Notes: a model not told the origin generated them from the sequence alone. 64,000 nucleotides of DNA from Compostibacter hankyongensis (GCF_039541075.1 NZ_BAABFN010000006.1:1-64000); one strand, 5' to 3'; shown: positions 10,401 to 19,464, counted from the stretch's first letter. Numbers and translations are program-made.

Positions 10401-10871
10401 GGTGACGCCCGGCATGGGCATTCCTGATTCCGCCTCTTTTATCCGGCCCGAAACGGTAATGGTAGTATCGGCGGGCGGGGAGGCGGGGGTGGTAACGGGC
10501 AGGAACATACGTTTGGGAGAAAGGATAATCTGATTACCCTGCAGCGTATAACGCAATCCCCGGTCTTTGAACAGCAGGTCCAGCACCTGGTCTATCGGTG
10601 CATCCCGGACCGAAAGCGTGATCTTCCCCGCTTTCTCGATCAGGCTGCTTTTGTACATAAAGCTGTAGCTGCTGCTGCGCTCGATATAATGCAGCACCTG
10701 CTCCAGGGAGGCCTCCCTAAAGGAAAAGGAAAAGCGCGTTTCCTGCGCAGCCGCATGCGAACGGCATATATTCAGCAACAGCCATACGAAGCATAGCGGT
10801 ATAAAACGGCTTCCCAAATGGCAATAGCGCTGCAGCACCCCTGAAGGGCGAAGGAGTAATACCTTTCTCAT
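7413..10871 (-). CDS. SusC/RagA TonB-dependent transporter with STN signalling domain
   Basis: A 1152-residue outer-membrane transporter. After an unusually long N-terminal leader (about 42 residues) comes a secretin/TonB short N-terminal (STN) domain (about 48-120), then a carboxypeptidase-D-like domain (ITVSGRIKEAESGMPMPGVT), the plug with the SusC signature NEVVVVGYGQQQKSN, and a C-terminal 22-strand-type barrel ending in an aromatic strand (ARTYTVGAAISF). The STN domain marks it as a transducer that contacts a FecR anti-sigma factor, and such a gene lies immediately upstream. It therefore imports glycan fragments and also signals their presence. The start at 10871 is the only Met giving a complete leader. 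Confidence 0.95.
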   Translation of the reverse strand: MRKVLLLRPSGVLQRYCHLGSRFIPLCFVWLLLNICRSHAAAQETRFSFSFREASLEQVLHYIERSSSYSFMYKSSLIEKAGKITLSVRDAPIDQVLDLLFKDRGLRYTLQGNQIILSPKRMFLPVTTPASPPADTTITVSGRIKEAESGMPMPGVTIVERGTHNGTTSDANGAFSLRAGPHSTLVISFIGYQTKAVPASGSGPLTVMLQPSASDLNEVVVVGYGQQQKSNITSAISEINTSKLKDLPAPTSGQLLLGRSSGVSVNENSGAPGSPPSIQIHGISSINAGIEPLVVIDGFPVGNGIPQSLNPNDIEKITILKDAASTSIYGARGSNGVILIQTTHAAAEHATIEYNTYAGFQYVPHGWRPKVLNALEYAGYNKERIEETDAANHTTTPIPKVFQDVLDNPDKLGKGTDWLDAFLREGKDAYFQNHSLTFSAGNKNLKGVMSGGYLSQKGVLPNTDFKRYSLRTNLEGTFTDWFHAGAHLAVARTEDNSLPVTDMWGVMMQAVVASPLQSPYDEEGRLVPYLPADAPGYFAFPNPLYRADVVRNNTVGRDVHAAMNVDIEIIKGLHYKPQVYTRLFTQEVNTFIPTTLGKPAIGSAADLSPAAPPFVNSATNQKFDITNWGVDNLLSYDRQIGPHALSALLGYTVQKQTGELSQITASGFPADDHLNYLEASEVSAQVSDYTNWSLLAFFGRLNYNYKGKYLAELNFRREGSSKFGLNNKYGNFPSGSLGWRISEERFYPRNFWINELKLRASYGITGNSAIGDFDRFGTVVSIPNLSNLDNNFNYVLGNAVTVGKALTSLGNQDLKWETARQLDIGLSLGILKGRIAVQADYYRKVTEDMLFDVSLPLASGFSSTRTNVGKMLNYGWDFEVSSVTTAGKFTWNSNLNLSLLNNKVTDMPDQIKKIISDYNTTEEGAAVGSLYGYVLEGIFNTEKQVNDPDLFGWPGAKSLGAFIYKDVNGDKKIDAQDKTIIGNPHPHVMLGFNNTFAYKNFSLSVLATGAFGYQIVSELNEWLYNEKGRWNVSTRFLNRWRSPEDPGDGLIPALNYPGQHNASDDWVESGNHVWIKNITLGYTLPQEMLERTGYISGLRFYMSVQNAFRFTRFSGWNPQVSTRGGDNPQTLGIDNFSYPVARTYTVGAAISF

Positions 10872-10966
10872 AAAAGATGAATTTCCTGTTAACGGCCCTA
10901 CGGCCTTTTCCTGGTTTTACGGGAGCGCATAAGACAGTCTTCTTATTTTACCGGACAACGTCCGGA

Positions 10967-12148
10967 CTAAAGATCCTCATAAGGCAAAACGGTAACCTTT
11001 TTCCCGCTCAGGCTGAAACGGGCAATGCTGGTCTGCTCCATCAGCTGTAGCAGCCGGCTGAGCGGTACCTGCCGGCTGATCCGCGCGCTGAACCGGCTGT
11101 CTGCTTTAAAGCCGGGAGCATAGGTCACCTCTACATCATACCATCGCGCCAGCTGCAGCATGACCGCTGACAGGTCCACATTGCGGAATAAAAACAAGCC
11201 GTCTTTCCAGGCGGTAGCCATGGTAATATCGGTCAGCGCTACGGCTGTTCCCTCCGGCGTAACGGTAGCCATCTCTCCGGGGGACAGCCGGACTCTCTCC
11301 TGCCGGTTGCGGACCTCTACCACGCCGGAAACCAGCGCAGTCTGCAAGGCGCCTTCCTCCGGATAGGCGTGTATGTTGAAGGCCGTACCCAGCGCCCGTA
11401 TCTTTACGCCGTTCACCAATACCGTAAACGGCTTCCGGGCATCGTGAGCTACTTCAAAATAAGCCTCCCCGCTCAGGCTGACCATCCTTTCCGGACCCGA
11501 AAAATGATCCGGGAAATGCAGAGTGCTGGCCGCATTCAGCCATACCCGCGTGCCATCCTCCAGCAGGAGCTGGTATTCGCCTGCCCGGGGCGTGTGCAGG
11601 TCCAGGTACTGTACCGGCCGGTTTTTATCCGCAGGTTCCGGCGGCAGGCGGAGCATGCCATGCTGCTGTCTGACCCGGAGGTTCCCGGCCAGAAAAGCCG
11701 TATCTCCCGCCTGGTTCAGTATCACGCTTTTCCCCCCGGCCACCGACAGATAAGCCCGGGTCGTTCCTGCCGGCACATCATTTTCAATAAGCGCCGCAGT
11801 CTGCCGAGCATCGTTGTGATGACGCAACAACAGGGCGGTGACGGATGCACCGAGCAACAGCAATATGGCCGCTGCACGACGGAAATACCGCTTCGGCGAG
11901 GAGCGGACAGCCAAACGCGACGCGGCCTTCCGCCAGCCCTGCTCCACATCGAATTGCTGCATTTTCAACAGCTGTTCTTCCCGGTAGGCGGTGTTCCGGA
12001 TATTGTCATAGAGCCTCGCATTTTCTTCCCACTCTCCGATCCACTGCTGCAGCACCCGGGTTTCGGCAGGGGTCAAAACGCCATCTATAGAGCGCCTCAG
12101 CAGCTCCGCTATTTCAAAAAGACCAGATAATTCGCTTCCTTCCTGCAT
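10967..12148 (-). CDS. FecR-family anti-sigma factor
   Basis: A 393-residue inner-membrane anti-sigma factor. A cytoplasmic N-terminal part of about 90 residues with a sigma-binding helical region (VLQQWIGEWEENARLYDNI) is followed by one membrane segment (AAAILLLLGASVTALLL), the FecR periplasmic domain (EDGTRVWLNAASTLHFP, then GEAYFEVAHDARKPFTV, then GTAFNIHAYPE) and a C-terminal DUF4974-like domain (RNVDLSAVMLQLARWYDVEV). It would hold the neighbouring ECF sigma factor until the SusC STN domain signals. Position between sigma and susC on the same strand fits the standard fec-type cascade. Confidence 0.94.
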   Translation of the reverse strand: MQEGSELSGLFEIAELLRRSIDGVLTPAETRVLQQWIGEWEENARLYDNIRNTAYREEQLLKMQQFDVEQGWRKAASRLAVRSSPKRYFRRAAAILLLLGASVTALLLRHHNDARQTAALIENDVPAGTTRAYLSVAGGKSVILNQAGDTAFLAGNLRVRQQHGMLRLPPEPADKNRPVQYLDLHTPRAGEYQLLLEDGTRVWLNAASTLHFPDHFSGPERMVSLSGEAYFEVAHDARKPFTVLVNGVKIRALGTAFNIHAYPEEGALQTALVSGVVEVRNRQERVRLSPGEMATVTPEGTAVALTDITMATAWKDGLFLFRNVDLSAVMLQLARWYDVEVTYAPGFKADSRFSARISRQVPLSRLLQLMEQTSIARFSLSGKKVTVLPYEDL

Positions 12149-12269
12149 GTTTGCCGGCTCGGCATACTTTTTTCAAAAACAGCTCCTTATTAAGAACAAC
12201 TGTTCCCTCCCCTTTCTCTCAAAAAGGGCTGTCTTTTTTTAAGATTTCAAAAGAAAGTCCGCTAAACGT

Positions 12270-12863
12270 TCATGCACCGTGGTGGTGCAGCAGCATGAGC
12301 AGGGCAAGAAACGACCGCGCATCCAGCAGCTTTTTCAGCAACGCGAGTCCTCTTGCCTTCCGGTTGTCCACCGTGCTCAGGGGAATGCCGAGACGGGCCG
12401 CGATCTCCTTGCTTTTCAGCCCCTCGTTATAGGCCAGACGGATCACGCTGCTGTAGTGCTGCGGCAGCCGTGCAATGGCCTGCTGTATTTCCCTGAGCAC
12501 TTCCGTCTCGGTAATGATGTTCAGCACGGTATGTTCGGAGATGCCGGAAGTATGGCTGCTGAAAAGATGAAGATGCCGTTCCTGGCGGCTTTCGTATTTC
12601 AGCTGGTTCAGCGCAGCATTTCGTGCGGTGGTATATAAAAAGGATCTGATGGCCGGCAGGCTCTTAAAGTTCCGGCGGCGGTCCCATACCTTCAAAAGAC
12701 TGTCGGTGGCGATCTCTTCCGAAACGCCGTGGTTGCCGGTGATCCTCAATCCGAAATAACAAAGCGCGGGGTAACATTCCCGGAAAAGCAGCTCAAAGGA
12801 ATGTTCGTCGCCGTTTTGCAGCGCCGTGATATGAAAACCGGGGATGGTGTTCTGTCGGTTCAT
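12270..12863 (-). CDS. ECF-type RNA polymerase sigma factor
   Basis: A 197-residue sigma-70 family factor of the extracytoplasmic-function type common next to SusC genes. Region 2 covers about residues 20-90 (SFELLFRECYPALCYFGLRI ... LLKVWDRRRNFKS ... FLYTTARNAALNQLK). Region 4 covers about 125-180 (AIARLPQHYSSVIRLAYNEG then LKSKEIAARLGIPLSTVDNR). The expected target is the downstream susC promoter. It is the first gene of the minus-strand locus; the FecR gene starts 121 bp downstream of its stop. The hydrophobic, His-rich tail (residues 183-197) is unusual but short. Confidence 0.94.
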   Translation of the reverse strand: MNRQNTIPGFHITALQNGDEHSFELLFRECYPALCYFGLRITGNHGVSEEIATDSLLKVWDRRRNFKSLPAIRSFLYTTARNAALNQLKYESRQERHLHLFSSHTSGISEHTVLNIITETEVLREIQQAIARLPQHYSSVIRLAYNEGLKSKEIAARLGIPLSTVDNRKARGLALLKKLLDARSFLALLMLLHHHGA

Positions 12864-12988
12864 CTCCTGCAGTTGTCGGGCAAGCCCGGGTCAGGTATGG
12901 TGAAGGAAAAATTTGCTGCAGTATGCCAATGACAAGCTGTTTTTATGAGCCGGTCTTTCACAGATGTCGGACAGCTAAAATAATCAAA

Positions 12989-13333
12989 TTATCGACATAC
13001 AAGTTCCGAAATAATTTCAGGCGATCCGCAATGCGCTTCTTCCCGCAGCAGCTGCAAGGCGTATTCCTGCACCGGATGAGCAGGGTTCTCCTTCAGCGCA
13101 AAGAGGATATGACGTTTTATTTCTCCTGCGATAAAAGCTTCCAGCGCTTCCCCGGAAATCCCGTTCAGCTTACTTCCGAGATCGCCAAAAAAAGCGACGG
13201 TCATATCCCCGGCCTGGATACGGGAGCCGGTGATGCGGTAAAACAAAAAGTAAACCCTGTCGGCATACTGATCATAAACCGGTTTGAGTTGTTTATCAAC
13301 ACGGCGCTTATACATTTCACCTGAATTTTTCAT
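12989..13333 (-). CDS. Small protein resembling sigma-factor region 2
   Basis: A 114-residue protein without a signal peptide. I see no full family match, but residues 17-50 (LKPVYDQYADRVYFLFYRIT, then GSRIQAGDMTVAFFGDL) follow the order of conserved positions in ECF region 2: a Y-x-x-Y-A-D-R-V-Y start, a TGS/ITGN turn and a D-x-x-x-x-F-x-x-L helix. Region 4 (DNA-binding HTH) is absent; the rest is a helical segment with alternating charges. It starts 15 bp after tRNA-Cys on the same strand, so the two may share a transcript. It could be a degenerate sigma factor, a decoy, or an unrelated helical protein. The reading frame is supported by its position and codon use only. Confidence 0.6.
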   Translation of the reverse strand: MKNSGEMYKRRVDKQLKPVYDQYADRVYFLFYRITGSRIQAGDMTVAFFGDLGSKLNGISGEALEAFIAGEIKRHILFALKENPAHPVQEYALQLLREEAHCGSPEIISELVCR

Positions 13334-13348
13334 CCGGTCATTATACTG

Positions 13349-13419
13349 AGGTTACGGGCGGGATCGAACCGCCGTAAGGGGATTTGCAGTCCCCCGCCTA
13401 CCCACTCGGCCACGTAACC
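13349..13419 (-). tRNA. tRNA-Cys (anticodon GCA)
   Basis: A 71-nt cloverleaf on the minus strand. The acceptor stem pairs GGTTACG (13419-13413) with CGTAACC (13356-13350). The anticodon loop CTGCAAA, closed by a GGGGA/TCCCC stem, gives anticodon GCA. The T loop is GTTCGATCC in a GGCGG...CCGCC arm. Position 73 is U, the identity discriminator of tRNA-Cys. The 3' CCA is not encoded, as the following bases are CAG. Confidence 0.96.
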
Positions 13420-13843
13420 GCTATTTTATGTTGTCTTATCCATGGAACTGTCCGTCATTTCTGCCTTAAAAAAGAGAAGCGTGTCTGTAACGGGTGAGCA
13501 AAGAAAGAGCTGGCAGGATCAGCAACAGACGCCGCCATACATACGGGTACATCGTATGCGGTGCGGAAGGGAGGATAAACGATACATTCGCCTGCTGTTC
13601 ATGAAGGCAAATATAGGACGCATTTTCTAATCTACAAAATCTATAGAGTAAATTATATTAAAAAGGCTCAAACCCGTTCAACCGGCTCCGGTCGTCTGTG
13701 GAATCATAGGCAAAATGATGTTTTGGGGCGATGAGCGGAAACCGGCGGTCGGCTTCGTGTACAAAGCTGATATGCGCCGGATTGCAGGAAAATAAATATT
13801 GCTTTACATTAGAGACCCGAATGATCGTTCAAACCCACTGTGT
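13420..13843. other. Intergenic region, no supported gene
   Basis: About 420 bp between tRNA-Cys (leftward) and the esterase gene (rightward). A 62-codon plus-strand frame at 13442-13630 has no recognisable content and no clear ribosome site. The AT-rich stretch near 13620-13670 (TAAATTATATTAAAA) could hold the tRNA or esterase promoter, but I cannot fix -33/-7 boxes. Nothing else is visible. Confidence 0.5.
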
Positions 13844-14707
13844 ATGAAAAAGCATAGTCTTCTCCTCCTTGCAGGGCTGCTGCTGCCCCTGCTGCTGCCG
13901 GCGCAGACCGGGAAGGTCTTTGACAGCCGCACCCTGAAGAGCGATATCCTGAAAAGCGACCGCAAATATGCCGTATATCTTCCCCCGGATTATGAAACCT
14001 CGCAGCGCAGCTACCCGGTGCTGTACCTGCTGCATGGCTCAGGGGACGATCAGACCGGCTGGATACAGTTCGGCGAAGTGCTGAATATCGCCGACAAGGC
14101 CATACGGGAGGGAAAGGCCACGCCCATGATCATCGTGATGCCCGACGCCAACACCGGCCGCAAAGGCTATTTCAATGACGTAAAAGGCGACTGGCGGTAC
14201 GAAGACTTTTTCTTTCAGGAATTCCTTCCGTATATCGAAAAGACCTACCGCATCCGCAAAGAAAAACGGTACCGGGCCATAGCCGGACTGTCCATGGGCG
14301 GCGGCGGTACCTTTATCTATGCTCTGCATCATCCCGAACTGTTTTCTTCCGCCTGCCCCCTCAGCGCCGCCACCGGACCGCTCTCCCGCGAGGAGGCCGC
14401 GGAACGTCTTAAAAAGACAGACCCCGGCATCTCCGATGCCGCCGTCACGGCTTATTACCAGCGCCAAAGCGTGCTGTATCTCATGGAGCATATGCCGGAA
14501 GACCACAAAAAAGCCGTGCGCTGGTATATCGACGACGGGGACGACGACTTCCTGTATGAAGGCAACTGCCTGGTGCACATCGCCATGCGCAAACACGACA
14601 TCCCGCACGAGTTCCGCATCCGGGACGGCGGGCATACCTGGACCTACTGGCGCAGCTCCCTGCCCGAAGTGCTGGCCTTCGTGTCACAAGGATTTCATCA
14701 ATACTAA
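13844..14707 (+). CDS. Secreted esterase D/feruloyl-esterase-like hydrolase
   Basis: An exported alpha/beta hydrolase of the esterase D family (PF00756), 287 residues from the start chosen here. The upstream start at 13799 would put 15 charged residues before the signal peptide, so the ATG at 13844 (MKKHSLLLLAGLLLPLLLPA, cleaved before QTGK) is preferred. Landmarks are YPVLYLLHGSGDD (oxyanion region), the nucleophile elbow AGLSMGGGG with Ser150, and the C-terminal catalytic His in RDGGHTWTYW. Family members remove acyl groups from plant polysaccharides or act on other esters; the substrate here is unknown. It lies 158 bp before the GH172 gene on the same strand. Confidence 0.88.
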   Translation: MKKHSLLLLAGLLLPLLLPAQTGKVFDSRTLKSDILKSDRKYAVYLPPDYETSQRSYPVLYLLHGSGDDQTGWIQFGEVLNIADKAIREGKATPMIIVMPDANTGRKGYFNDVKGDWRYEDFFFQEFLPYIEKTYRIRKEKRYRAIAGLSMGGGGTFIYALHHPELFSSACPLSAATGPLSREEAAERLKKTDPGISDAAVTAYYQRQSVLYLMEHMPEDHKKAVRWYIDDGDDDFLYEGNCLVHIAMRKHDIPHEFRIRDGGHTWTYWRSSLPEVLAFVSQGFHQY

Positions 14708-14865
14708 CCGTTACCCATATCCCAACCCGAATGAAATCGAGCATGCTAATACTTCTCACACAGGGATATGTTAATATGCGAGATTTATCTCGCTCACAAA
14801 TAATTTATGATAGGTCTCGATGCTGCTTCGCAGTCATCCGACCACAAAAAAACAGATATTAACGG

Positions 14866-16803
14866 ATGAAAAGATTACACGCCCTCTCGCTGACCGCCCT
14901 TACTGCATCACTGCTTTTCGCAATCCCCCTGTCGGCCCAGCAGACCGTCAGCACGGCAAGCGAGCTGAAAAAGATAGCCGATATCGGGAACCTGCCCAGC
15001 TATCCGGATGGACCCGAACGGCAGTTCTCCTCCTACGATACCACGGGGGGAAACGACGACGGTTTCAGCGGAAAATATTCGTTTATCCGCAAAAATCCCG
15101 ACGGCAGCTCCGTCATCTTCGAAGCAAAAGGCAATGGCGTCATCAACCGGATATGGACACCGACACCGAATGACGACACGCTCGATTTTTATTTCGGGGA
15201 CCGGCAAAAGCCCGGCTTTTCCATCCGCTTCTCCGACCTTTTCTCGGGTAAGGTATTTCCCTTTGTGGCTCCCCTTTGCGGCAACCAGGTGGGCGGCTAT
15301 TTCTGCTATGTTCCGATTCCTTACCATAACGGCTGTAAGATCGTCTTCCGGGGAAAAAAGATGCAATTCTATCAGATACAGTACCGCAGCTATCCCGCAA
15401 ACCGCCCCGTAGAAGATTTCAATCCCCATCCGGGACCGGAAGAAAGCGCATTGCTGAAAAGCATTGCGGCAAGCTGGGCGCAGAACGGCGGAGGTATCGG
15501 CAGCGTCTATACGCAGCAACCCTCCGGGATATTGCATACCGATACCCTGCTGGTTCCGGGTCACAGCATTACCCTGGCACAGCCGGATCACGGCGGACGT
15601 ATCCTGGGCATACGGCTCGGGCCGGCAGCCCCCCTCGGCGGGCTGCACAAGCAGGTGGATCTGAAAATCACCTGGGACGGCGCAGCCGAACCCGCTGTAT
15701 ATGCCCCCGTCGCCGACTTCTTCGGCTTTGCCTTCGGAAAACCGTCCATGCAAAGCCTGCTGATGGGCGCCGCCGGGGATACCGCCTACTGTTATTTTCC
15801 CATGCCTTTTGATCATAGCGCCCGCATCGAGCTGATCTACCGCGCCCTGCCCGGACAGGCTGCCGATCCCATCCGCATAAAGGCCGACGTCTTCCTCGCC
15901 GCAAAGCCGAGGGATCCGCAAACCGAAGGCCGGTTCTATGCCTACTGGAACAAGGATATCAGGCCGCCCGAAGGACATCCGCACGTTTTTCTGCAGGGGA
16001 AAGGGAAAGGACATTATGTCGGCACCATTCTCCAGGCACAGGGGCTCCGCCCGGGAATGACCCTGTTTTTCGAAGGGGACGACACCACCGCCATAGACGG
16101 CATTCCTACCCTCCACGGCACAGGATCGGAGGATTATTTCAACGGGGGATGGTATGCGCTGCTGGACCGCTGGGACCGCAAGATGAGCCTGCCCCTGCAC
16201 GGCGCGCTGGATTATTCGCTGCCCTACAGCCGTACCGGCGGATACCGCCTCTTCCTGGGCGACAAGCTTTCTTTCTCCAAAAGCATTTATCACGCCATCG
16301 AGCACGGGCCGGAAGGAAACGCCTTCCCGGTGGATTATACCTCGGTAGCCCTGTACTATGCCAATGCGCCGCTGGCGGTGAACCCGCAGCCGGCGAACGG
16401 GCAGACCGCCGTATTCCTGCCGGACACGCTGATGCTCTATCCCCAGCTGATGTCCTTCAATTTTGCCGGAGCGGTTACTGTAGACGGCAGCCGCTTTACG
16501 GCCCCCCACGGCGGCCGGATGCGTATCGACCTTTCCGAGCTACCCCACGGGCATTATAAGCTGTATGCCGACACGGAGACGGAGCCCCAGGGAGCGGAGA
16601 TCACCTGCTGGCAACGGCAGACGGCGATGAGCGGCCCCATCTCCTTTTATTCCTCCGGGAAACGCTCCCAACCCCGGTTTTATCTCTGCGACCTGCAGCT
16701 GGATGATTTCCGGAACACGGTGACGCTGGCATTCAAACAAGACGACACCCGCAACCGCATCCGCATCAACCGGCTTATCCTGATCCGGCAGAAGGAAGAA
16801 TAG
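14866..16803 (+). CDS. GH172 (DUF2961) glycoside hydrolase
   Basis: A 645-residue exported protein (signal peptide 1-24) of the DUF2961 family, now CAZy family GH172, which includes alpha-D-fructofuranosidase/difructose-dianhydride enzymes and arabinofuran-acting enzymes. The family opening SSYDTTGGNDDGFSG is followed by GVINRIWTPTPNDD. Two acidic residues fit the catalytic pair: E403 in FFEGDD and E422 in HGTGSEDYFNGGW. The region after about residue 480 is longer than a minimal DUF2961 domain and probably a beta-sandwich extension. Substrate class is uncertain because GH172 is poorly sampled; a furanoside is the leading idea. Confidence 0.88.
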   Translation: MKRLHALSLTALTASLLFAIPLSAQQTVSTASELKKIADIGNLPSYPDGPERQFSSYDTTGGNDDGFSGKYSFIRKNPDGSSVIFEAKGNGVINRIWTPTPNDDTLDFYFGDRQKPGFSIRFSDLFSGKVFPFVAPLCGNQVGGYFCYVPIPYHNGCKIVFRGKKMQFYQIQYRSYPANRPVEDFNPHPGPEESALLKSIAASWAQNGGGIGSVYTQQPSGILHTDTLLVPGHSITLAQPDHGGRILGIRLGPAAPLGGLHKQVDLKITWDGAAEPAVYAPVADFFGFAFGKPSMQSLLMGAAGDTAYCYFPMPFDHSARIELIYRALPGQAADPIRIKADVFLAAKPRDPQTEGRFYAYWNKDIRPPEGHPHVFLQGKGKGHYVGTILQAQGLRPGMTLFFEGDDTTAIDGIPTLHGTGSEDYFNGGWYALLDRWDRKMSLPLHGALDYSLPYSRTGGYRLFLGDKLSFSKSIYHAIEHGPEGNAFPVDYTSVALYYANAPLAVNPQPANGQTAVFLPDTLMLYPQLMSFNFAGAVTVDGSRFTAPHGGRMRIDLSELPHGHYKLYADTETEPQGAEITCWQRQTAMSGPISFYSSGKRSQPRFYLCDLQLDDFRNTVTLAFKQDDTRNRIRINRLILIRQKEE

Positions 16804-17046
16804 GGGAAAGGAAAGCCGGTAACAATAAGATAAAGAATGTAAGGAGCGCCGCCATTCCAACCGGAATTTACCTGCAGCGTACCGGATTAGCGCAAAGCGC
16901 CGGCATCCGCAGGGCAGATTATGCTAAAAGCAGGATAGAACAGGACAGTAAATTGCTTTTTTTCCCCTATTTTAGCCCGGTATCCTGCTACGGGACCTCC
17001 GGTAGCACATTCCGAAATAATTTATATTGACTCCGAAATCCTGGCT

Positions 17047-19464
17047 ATGAGCGGTCTGATCTCGTTATTTGTTTCACTTGTAATCGTATCTCCTGCGGCC
17101 GGCCCCGGAGCAAAAGCCGCGGCCGGCGGGCATTTCTGGCTATGGTCCTTCCTGGGAAGGCTGCATCCCATGATTGTTCATTTCCCGATCGGACTGCTGT
17201 TTGTAGCCCTGTTGCTGGACCTCCTCGGCGGTAAGCAAAAATCGGATCAGTTCCGCGCCGCTATCCGGGTGCTGGTATTTGCCGGGGCCCTTTCCGCGGT
17301 AGCTTCGGTGGTATTCGGCCTGCTTTTGTCCAATACCGACGAATATGGCGGTACTACATTGTCGCTCCACCAGTGGTCCGGGATCGCCACCATGGTGCTG
17401 GCCCTGCTCACCACCTGGGCCTGCATCCGGCATTCCCCCCGTCTCCGCAGGGTACTCCTCTGCATAACGGTGATAGGCGTTACCGTAGCCGGCCATTTCG
17501 GGGCTACGCTCACCCACGGAGAAGGCTATCTCAGCAGCGTGCTGCCCGGAGGCAACGCCGCTCCCGCAGCGGGAAAGACCCTGGCCATGATGAGCCAGAA
17601 CGTGCCGCTCAACGACACCCAGGTACAGGAGCTGAACCTGCAGGTCCGGACCATACTCGCGCACAACTGCACCAGCTGTCACGGCTCCGCTAAGGTAAAG
17701 GGCGAGCTTCGCCTGGATTCCAAGGCTATGGTGATGAAAGGCGGCAAAAACGGCCCGGTGCTGGTGGCCGGGCACCCGGAAAAAAGCGAGCTCATCCGGC
17801 GCGTGCTGCTGTCCCGTACCGACAAAAAGGCCATGCCGGCCAAAGGAAAAGGCCTCACCAAAGAGGAAATCGCCGTGCTGCAGTTCTGGATCAAACAGGG
17901 CGCTCCCTGGCCGGACGGACCGCAGAAAAGCCTTTTCCGGCTGGCCGAGCTCGAGCCCCGCAATCCGCCCGTTCCGGTAGCTACGGACAAGCTGACCTCT
18001 CCGGTGGACCGCTTCGTGAATACTTATTTCCAGCAACACAAGATCAGCTGGAAAAAACCCGTAGACGACCGTACCTATATCCGGAGGGTATACCTGGATG
18101 TGATCGGCCTGCTGCCTCCTGCAGACAGCGTGGACGCCTTTGTAAAAGATACCCGTCCGGATAAACGCGGAAAGCTGGTATCCCGCCTGCTGGCCCGCGA
18201 TGAAGCGTATGCCGAGCACTGGCTTACCTTCTGGAACGACGCCCTGCGGAATGACTATACCGGTACCGGCTATATTACCGGCGGCCGCTGGGATATCACC
18301 AAATGGCTGTATACTTCGCTGCGGGACAACAAGCCCTATAACATCTTCGTAAAAGAGCTCATCAGCCCGGACAAGACCTCCCAGGGCTTTATAAAAGGGA
18401 TCCGCTGGCGGGGCACCATCAATTCCAGCCAGAGCACCGAGATGCAGGCGGCACAAAACGTTTCCCAGATATTCCTCGGGCTGAACCTGAAGTGCGCCTC
18501 CTGCCACGACAGCTTCATCAGCGACTGGAAGCTGGCCGACGCCTACGCCTTTGCCAACCTGTTCTGCGATTCCACCCTCGAGATCAACCGCTGCGACAAG
18601 CCTACCGGTAAGATGGCCGGCCGCCGCATCCTTTTCCAGGAACTGGGCACCATCGACTCTTCCGCCGGCACAAAAGAGCGGCTGAAGCAGCTTGCCGAGT
18701 TTATGACTGAACCCAAGGACGGAAGGCTGTACCGCACCCTGGTCAACAGGATCTGGGCCCAGGTGATGGGCCGCGGCATCGTTGCCCCCGTGGACATGAT
18801 GGACAATGTGCCCTGGAGCCAGGACCTGCTGGACTGGCTGGCCTCCGACTTTACCGCCTCGGGATATGATATCAAAAAGCTGCTCTATACCATTCTTACC
18901 TCGCAAACCTACCAGCTGCCTTCGGTAACGATGGAAAATGAAAATGCGATCGTGGCGGAGAACTTCGTTTTCCGGGGTATGCTGCGCAGAAGACTTACCG
19001 CCGAGCAGTTCAGCGACGCCGTAAGCGAAACGATCTATCCCGTGTATACGGACAGCGCCAAGGTGTACCGGCTGCTGCCTGAAGACGTCAGAACCGATAA
19101 AGTTCCGTTTACGCGCGCTTCGCTGGTGAAGAACGACGCCTTCCAGACCGCGCTGGGCCGCCCCAACCGGGAAACGGTGGCCACCAGCCGCCCTTCCCAG
19201 TCCAGCTTGCTGCAGGCGCTGGAGCTCACCAACGGCACCTTGTTCAACACGGCCATGAAGCTGGGGGCGGACAAATGGAAAAAAGCGTATCCGGATCCGG
19301 AAGAGATGGTAAAAGAAGTGTTCCGGAGCACGCTGGGCCGCGCGCCCACCGATAAGGAGCAAACTGTGGCGATGGGCGTGCTGGGCGATGCGCCTACTGT
19401 GGCAAACATACAGGACTTCATGTGGTCGGTGACCCTGCTTCCTGAATTTCAGCTAATCTATTAA
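17047..19464 (+). CDS. Membrane-anchored planctomycete-type cytochrome c / DUF1549-DUF1553 protein
   Basis: An 805-residue multidomain protein. The N-terminal DUF2231-like part (about 30-165) has four hydrophobic segments starting RLHPMIVHFPIGLLFVALLL. A planctomycete cytochrome c domain follows with heme motif C208-T-S-C-H212. Next come DUF1549 (from about SPVDRFVNTYFQQHKISWKK) and DUF1553 (LYRTLVNRIWAQVMGRGIV). A second CxxCH, C483-A-S-C-H487 in LKCASCHDSF, lies inside DUF1549. The layout suggests an inner-membrane protein with a large periplasmic heme-binding part in electron transfer. It precedes a DUF1501 protein by 18 bp, the usual pairing of these families. The reaction is unknown. Confidence 0.85.
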   Translation: MSGLISLFVSLVIVSPAAGPGAKAAAGGHFWLWSFLGRLHPMIVHFPIGLLFVALLLDLLGGKQKSDQFRAAIRVLVFAGALSAVASVVFGLLLSNTDEYGGTTLSLHQWSGIATMVLALLTTWACIRHSPRLRRVLLCITVIGVTVAGHFGATLTHGEGYLSSVLPGGNAAPAAGKTLAMMSQNVPLNDTQVQELNLQVRTILAHNCTSCHGSAKVKGELRLDSKAMVMKGGKNGPVLVAGHPEKSELIRRVLLSRTDKKAMPAKGKGLTKEEIAVLQFWIKQGAPWPDGPQKSLFRLAELEPRNPPVPVATDKLTSPVDRFVNTYFQQHKISWKKPVDDRTYIRRVYLDVIGLLPPADSVDAFVKDTRPDKRGKLVSRLLARDEAYAEHWLTFWNDALRNDYTGTGYITGGRWDITKWLYTSLRDNKPYNIFVKELISPDKTSQGFIKGIRWRGTINSSQSTEMQAAQNVSQIFLGLNLKCASCHDSFISDWKLADAYAFANLFCDSTLEINRCDKPTGKMAGRRILFQELGTIDSSAGTKERLKQLAEFMTEPKDGRLYRTLVNRIWAQVMGRGIVAPVDMMDNVPWSQDLLDWLASDFTASGYDIKKLLYTILTSQTYQLPSVTMENENAIVAENFVFRGMLRRRLTAEQFSDAVSETIYPVYTDSAKVYRLLPEDVRTDKVPFTRASLVKNDAFQTALGRPNRETVATSRPSQSSLLQALELTNGTLFNTAMKLGADKWKKAYPDPEEMVKEVFRSTLGRAPTDKEQTVAMGVLGDAPTVANIQDFMWSVTLLPEFQLIY

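Noticed and set aside
13442..13630. A 62-codon plus-strand frame after tRNA-Cys.
   Set aside because: No ribosome site, no recognisable sequence and no neighbour relationship.
17140..19362. A 740-codon minus-strand open frame opposite the cytochrome gene, and similarly long frames at 22601-24982 and 35204-37030.
   Set aside because: These are antisense to well-supported coding sequence in GC-rich DNA, where frames opposite genes often stay open. They show no domain content.
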